From positions 1 through 8,416 of the forward strand of contig JAEZMP010000244.1 of NCBI GenBank assembly GCA_023442215.1: DNA of 8,416 nt, in the 5' to 3' direction. How positions within the stretch are numbered: position 1 is the first letter of the stretch; each line of letters opens with the position of its first letter. The position numbers were made by a program, and so were the translations under genes. Below are positions 5,495 through 8,416 of this stretch, piece by piece. The notes beneath the pieces were generated by a model. The model saw only the letters and a program-made list of their open reading frames with translations. It was not told the DNA's origin and ran no database searches. The stretch comes from Pseudomonadota bacterium (GTDB lineage: Bacteria; Pseudomonadota; Alphaproteobacteria; Rhizobiales; Segnochrobactraceae).

Positions 5495-6355
5495 TCAGAC
5501 CCTGCGCCGCGCACGCCGCGCGATCCACCACATCCGCCAGATGCGGGCGAGCGCCGGCGTCTCCGTCTGCGTGTGCAGGGGATCATCCTTGCTGCGCGCG
5601 AGGCGCTTCAGCAGCGCAGGAAGGCCGGCGAGCGGCAGGAAGGCCGGAACGGTCGCGGGCGGAATGGTGGAGGCGATATCACCCACCCGCGTGAGATGAT
5701 GCTCGGCGTGCCCGCGCATCTCCTTGAGCGCGGCGGCGAGACCAGGCGTCATCCGGCCCGCGCGGATGTCGGCCACGTCGACGCCGTGGCGCGCGAGTAC
5801 ATCGGCAGGCAGAAAGACCTGACCCCGCGACGATGCCAGCGGAAGCGACTGAAGCACGCGAGCGATGGTGAAGGCGACGCCGGCGTGGCCCGCCCTGGAA
5901 CCCGTGCCGGGGTCGTTGCCACCGGCGAGCACGATGGCGGCGAGTTGAAACAAGGCCCCGGCCGTCTCGCCGGCATAACCCTCAAGATCCGTCAGGCTCG
6001 GCATCGGGTCGTCGTAGAGATCGAAGCCATGGGCATCGATCAGGGCGATCAGCGCCGGTTTCGGAAGGCGATAGCGCGCGACTGCCGCCACGAGCGTGTC
6101 GGCGACCGGATGACCGCTGACGGCATCCGCATCGATGACGTCGCGCCACCACTGCAGGCGGATTTCTCCCGGCATGGGCTCGCGCACGACTTCACGGACC
6201 CGGGCGATCTCGATTTCGAACGCCGCGAGCGCCGCCAGAGCCGGCTGCGTCTCCTCAGGCGCGAACAGGATCGCCAGATAGCGGTCCTTGTCATGCTGCC
6301 GCACAAGATCGAGGCAGTGCGCCGCGGCGTCCATCGGTCTGTCGGCGTCCGTCAT
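5495..6355 (-). CDS. Squalene/phytoene synthase-like protein, NDUFAF6-type (probable complex I assembly factor)
   Basis: A 286-residue all-helical protein of the squalene/phytoene synthase superfamily. The scaffold is clear: RYLAILFAPEETQPALAALAAF (25-46), IRLQWWRDVID (65-75), LEGYAGETAGALFQLAA (124-140), GVAFTIARVLQSLP (159-172), GQVFLPADVL (178-187). However, both Asp-rich motifs that bind magnesium diphosphate in true synthases are missing. The first position reads EIEIARV (47-53), and the second, normally like RDVGED, reads QSLPLAS (169-175). This is the pattern of the NDUFAF6 branch (human C8orf38), which helps build respiratory complex I, so carotenoid or hopanoid synthesis is unlikely. 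The neighbour upstream on the same strand is an NDUFAF3-type protein. Several clustered Arg residues end the protein. ATG 6355 is preceded by only a weak GGA; ATG 6334 is an alternative. Family sure, complex I role inferred from homology and context. Confidence 0.85.
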   Translation of the reverse strand: MTDADRPMDAAAHCLDLVRQHDKDRYLAILFAPEETQPALAALAAFEIEIARVREVVREPMPGEIRLQWWRDVIDADAVSGHPVADTLVAAVARYRLPKPALIALIDAHGFDLYDDPMPSLTDLEGYAGETAGALFQLAAIVLAGGNDPGTGSRAGHAGVAFTIARVLQSLPLASSRGQVFLPADVLARHGVDVADIRAGRMTPGLAAALKEMRGHAEHHLTRVGDIASTIPPATVPAFLPLAGLPALLKRLARSKDDPLHTQTETPALARIWRMWWIARRARRRV

Positions 6356-6486
6356 ATCGGCATCCGAAACGAGAGGCCGGGGTGATCCCGGGCGAAGCGT
6401 TGGCAACGTGGAATGACGGAAAAGCCGGATCGTTCCGTGAGGGGTATGGCCGGACGATGCGGCCCGCCGGCTCGATGACGGCAGGC

Positions 6487-6507
6487 CTGACGGGCGCCGC
6501 CCGTCAG
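6487..6507 (-). other. Perfect hairpin across the stop codon of the Mth938-like gene
   Basis: CTGACGGGC (6487-6495) and GCCCGTCAG (6499-6507) form a 9-bp perfect stem with a 3-base loop. The TGA stop of the - strand gene (complement of 6504-6506) is inside the stem. No U tract follows on the - strand, so it is not an intrinsic terminator. It could slow 3' exonucleases or lower read-through into the next gene. Confidence 0.6.
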
Positions 6508-6896
6508 AACACCGGCAGGAAGCCCGCGGCGACGGGCCGCTCCTCGGCGAGCATGACGTTGTAGGTGCGGACTGCCGCGCCGGTCGACATCGCCTCGACG
6601 CGAAGCCCGGCGCCGCGCAGATGCCACGCCAGATCGCCCGGGAGCGGCACCATGCGCTCGCCGGTGCCGAGCAGAAAAAGGTCGATGGCGCCGGCCGTCT
6701 CCAGAACCCTTGCAAACGCTTCCCGGTCAAGGTCGGCGGCAGTCACCGGCGTCCAGCCGTGGATGCCGCTCGGCAGGGCCAGGATTGCGCCGCGGTGCGA
6801 CATGCCGGCGAAGCGAAAGCCGCCGTCGCCATAGGCCTCGATCTGCGCACGGTCGGGATAGTGGGCGTCGCGGATGATGATGCCGCGCGGTGCCAT
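6504..6896 (-). CDS. Mth938-like domain protein, NDUFAF3 homologue
   Basis: A 130-residue single-domain protein of the Mth938-like (DUF498) family, to which mitochondrial NDUFAF3, a complex I assembly factor, belongs. Typical parts in order: IEAYGDGGFRFAGMSHRGAILALPSGIHGW (19-48), the central strand DLFLLGTGERMVPLP (72-86), and the strongly conserved C-terminal block RVEAMSTGAAVRTYNVMLAEERPVAAGFLPV (99-129). No enzymatic activity is known to me for the family and no catalytic residues can be assigned. It has no signal peptide or membrane segment, so it should act in the cytoplasm, possibly at the inner face of the membrane. secF ends 50 bases upstream; the NDUFAF6-type gene starts 148 bases downstream. 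A purine-rich AAGGGGAGGG site before ATG 6896 supports the start. Linkage of this gene to secDF recurs in alphaproteobacteria, as I recall. Confidence 0.87.
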   Translation of the reverse strand: MAPRGIIIRDAHYPDRAQIEAYGDGGFRFAGMSHRGAILALPSGIHGWTPVTAADLDREAFARVLETAGAIDLFLLGTGERMVPLPGDLAWHLRGAGLRVEAMSTGAAVRTYNVMLAEERPVAAGFLPVF

Positions 6897-6946
6897 GACG
6901 CCCTCCCCTTGCCTCTACGGATGCCGGCCGTGCTCGGCGAACGGGA

Positions 6947-7891
6947 TCAGACGGCGCCGGTTGCGGTCGCCGCGCCTTCCTCGCCGCTCTGCTTGTCGCG
7001 GCGCAGCTTGAAATAGATAAGCACGGGCGCCGCGATGTAGATCGACGAGAACGTGCCAACCACCACGCCGAAGATCATGGCGAATGTGAACGACCGGATC
7101 ACCTCGCCGCCGAACACGTAAAGCGAGATCAGGGCGATCAGCGTCGTGAACGACGTGATCATCGTGCGCCCGAGAGTCTCGTTGACGGACAGATCGATCA
7201 GGTCGGAGATCGGCATCTTCTTGTATTTGCGAAGATTTTCTCGAATTCGATCGTAGACGACGACGGTGTCATTCAGTGAGTAGCCGACGATCGTCAGGAT
7301 CGCCGCGATGCTCGACAGGTTGAACTCGAACGGCACGATCGTATAGATGCCCAAGGTCAGGATCACGTCGTGGATGGTCGCGATGATCGCCCCGACGGCG
7401 AACTGCCATTCGAACCGGAACCACACATAGACCATGATCGCCGCCAGCGTCACCAGGAGGCCGATGGTACCGTTGCGGGCCAGTTCGCCGGACACCCTGG
7501 GGCCGACGACTTCCGTTCGAGAGATGTTGTAGTTGTCGCCCAAGGCATCGCGGACGAGCACCAGCGCGCGCTGCTGCGCCTCGTCGCCGCCCTCCTGCCG
7601 CGCGACGCGGATCAGGACGTCGTCCGGCTTTCCGAATTCCTGGATCTGCACCTCACCTAGGTTGAGATCGCCCATCGCGGCGCGCAGCGAGGAAAGGTCC
7701 GCCGGCTTGCCGTCCTTGGTGGTGATCTCGACGACGGTGCCGCCCTTGAAGTCGATGCCGTAGTTCGGTCCGACCGTGAAGAACGCGATGACCGAGGCGA
7801 GCGACAGCACCACCGAGATCGGTAGCATGTAGCGCCAAAGGCGCATGAAGCCGATCTTCGTGCCGTCCGGAATGATGCGCAGGAGCTTCAT
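6947..7891 (-). CDS. secF: Protein translocase subunit SecF
   Basis: SecF pairs with SecD in the inner membrane and uses the proton gradient to help pull proteins through SecYEG. The 314-residue sequence has the full plan: membrane helix 1 (about 22-41), the GIDFKGGT motif at 45-52, the periplasmic P4-type domain (about 53-125), and VVGPRVSGELARNG (128-141) leading to helix 2. Helices 3-6 follow, with the conserved HDV at 174-176; Asp175 lies in a membrane helix and matches the proton-relay Asp. IVGYSLNDTVVVYDRIRENL is at 201-220. A charged cytoplasmic end (KLRRDKQSGEE) closes it. AAGGA eight bases before ATG 7891 fixes the start. It follows secD with a 130-base gap holding an inverted repeat and precedes the NDUFAF3-type gene. 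SecD and SecF are separate genes here rather than a SecDF fusion. Confidence 0.97.
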   Translation of the reverse strand: MKLLRIIPDGTKIGFMRLWRYMLPISVVLSLASVIAFFTVGPNYGIDFKGGTVVEITTKDGKPADLSSLRAAMGDLNLGEVQIQEFGKPDDVLIRVARQEGGDEAQQRALVLVRDALGDNYNISRTEVVGPRVSGELARNGTIGLLVTLAAIMVYVWFRFEWQFAVGAIIATIHDVILTLGIYTIVPFEFNLSSIAAILTIVGYSLNDTVVVYDRIRENLRKYKKMPISDLIDLSVNETLGRTMITSFTTLIALISLYVFGGEVIRSFTFAMIFGVVVGTFSSIYIAAPVLIYFKLRRDKQSGEEGAATATGAV

Positions 7892-7956
7892 CGGGCAGTT
7901 CCTTTTCGATCACGACGCGCGGACTTGCCTGCCCGTCGCGATCCTATTCCCTTGGT

Positions 7957-8004
7957 GGCGCGGCCTTCCTCGAAAAGCCGGGTTCCGCTTCCCCCGGCCG
8001 CGCC
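7957..8004. repeat. Inverted repeat enclosing degenerate intergenic repeat, copy B, between secD and secF
   Basis: GGCGCGGCC (7957-7965) is perfectly complementary to GGCCGCGCC (7996-8004) across 30 bases. The enclosed stretch 7971-7994 (CGAAAAGCCGGGTTCC...) matches copy A at 2952-2975 in 18 of 24 positions and has its own short inverted AAGC/GCTT. In RNA this would be a long stem-loop between secD and secF. There is no U tract on the - strand, so it is more likely a processing or stability element, or a repeat remnant, than a terminator. Confidence 0.55.
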
Positions 8005-8021
8005 CTGGACGACCCGCTCCG

Positions 8022-8416
8022 TCAGACCGAGATGACCGTGGGGCGCCGCCAGCGTACCCAGAACACCACCAGCATCCGGGTGAAGGTGACGGCGGTGAAC
8101 ATGGTCGTCACGATGCCGAGCGCGTGCGTGATGGCAAAGCCGCGGATCGGCCCCGATCCCAGATAGAACAGCACCACGGCCGAAATGAACATGGTGATGT
8201 TCGCATCGAGAATCGTGTTCAAGGCCCGTTTGAACCCGAGGTCGATCGCCATGACGGCGGAGCGACCGGCGCGCGCTTCCTCGCGGATGCGCTCGTAGAT
8301 CAACACGTTCGAATCGACCGCGGTGCCGACGGTCAGCACGATGCCGGCGATGCCGGGCAAGGTCAGCGTCGCGCCGAGCAGCGTGATCAGCGCGAAGATC
8401 AGCATCACGTTGACGA
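8022..8416 (-). CDS. secD: Protein translocase subunit SecD, C-terminal part (5' end outside window)
   Basis: Only the last 130 or so residues are visible; the frame runs open past the window end. They cover the last membrane helices of SecD: LIFALITLLGATLTLPGIAGIVLTVGTAVDSNVLIYERIREE, where the Asp of AVDSNV matches the conserved intramembrane Asp of the proton path. Then come RALNTILDANITMFISAVVLFYLGSGPIRGFA and the helix VTTMFTAVTFTRMLVVFWV, ending with a short basic tail (RWRRPTVISV). The large periplasmic P1 domain and the N-terminus lie beyond the window. It is the first visible gene of the - strand unit secD-secF-Mth938-NDUFAF6-like; yajC is often the next gene upstream in this group but cannot be checked here. 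Confidence 0.96.
   Translation of the reverse strand, partial: VNVMLIFALITLLGATLTLPGIAGIVLTVGTAVDSNVLIYERIREEARAGRSAVMAIDLGFKRALNTILDANITMFISAVVLFYLGSGPIRGFAITHALGIVTTMFTAVTFTRMLVVFWVRWRRPTVISV

Noticed and set aside
5447..6385. Open frame of 312 codons on the + strand opposite the NDUFAF6-type gene.
   Set aside because: Composition is Arg/Gly-rich without domain signal, and the - strand encodes a full family protein.
6356..6503. Possible extra small gene or upstream extension of the NDUFAF6-type gene up to 6730.
   Set aside because: The extended sequence is Arg/Ser/Pro-rich and overlaps the Mth938-like gene in another frame, and the family's proteins begin near the chosen start.
1..8416. 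Defence system, prophage, insertion sequence, CRISPR array or biosynthetic cluster.
   Set aside because: No integrase, transposase, repeats-spacers, toxin-antitoxin pair or modular synthase is encoded; all genes are chromosomal housekeeping or metabolic types with like composition.

Overview
The window reads as a stretch of chromosome from a GC-rich alphaproteobacterium, most likely of the Rhizobiales/Hyphomicrobiales. The reasons are the strongly GC-biased codon use, a second IF-1 gene directly behind a DEAD-box RNA helicase gene, a pyridoxamine-pyruvate aminotransferase that strongly resembles the Mesorhizobium loti enzyme, and the secD-secF-Mth938-squalene/phytoene-synthase-like order. No genus can be named from what is visible. 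There are eleven protein genes, two of them cut by the window ends. I see no tRNA, rRNA, CRISPR array, insertion sequence, prophage or attachment site, and no gap over 300 bases without a gene.

Left part (1-971, + strand): the 3' end of an RhlE-type DEAD-box helicase with a long Gly/Arg-rich tail, then an infA paralogue with a Pro/Arg tail, closed by a strong intrinsic terminator that can work in both directions. Next, on the - strand (996-2800), come a tail-anchored minimal CoxG-like SRPBCC protein and, 149 bases downstream of it, a vitamin B6 catabolic pyridoxamine-pyruvate aminotransferase. A divergent intergenic region (2801-2997) with a degenerate repeat separates them from a + strand pair of translationally coupled RNA methyltransferase genes (an RlmI-like enzyme, then a SpoU/TrmH enzyme; 2998-4811). 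This pair converges on a - strand Nudix hydrolase gene, rppH (4830-5375).

Right part (5495-8416, all - strand): in transcription order, secD (3' end only), secF, an Mth938-like protein homologous to human complex I assembly factor NDUFAF3, and a squalene/phytoene-synthase-like protein without the Asp-rich motifs, homologous to NDUFAF6. This looks like a membrane-protein biogenesis operon in which the Sec auxiliary motor is encoded with two probable respiratory complex I assembly factors.

Most of the window concerns RNA handling (helicase, IF-1, two methyltransferases, RNA 5'-pyrophosphohydrolase) and membrane protein export and assembly. I found no clear previously undescribed system. The items most worth a second look are the Sec/complex I assembly linkage, an aminotransferase whose key substrate arginine is displaced by one residue, the shortened CoxG-like protein, the tailed IF-1 beside an RGG-tailed helicase, and two diverged copies of one intergenic repeat.
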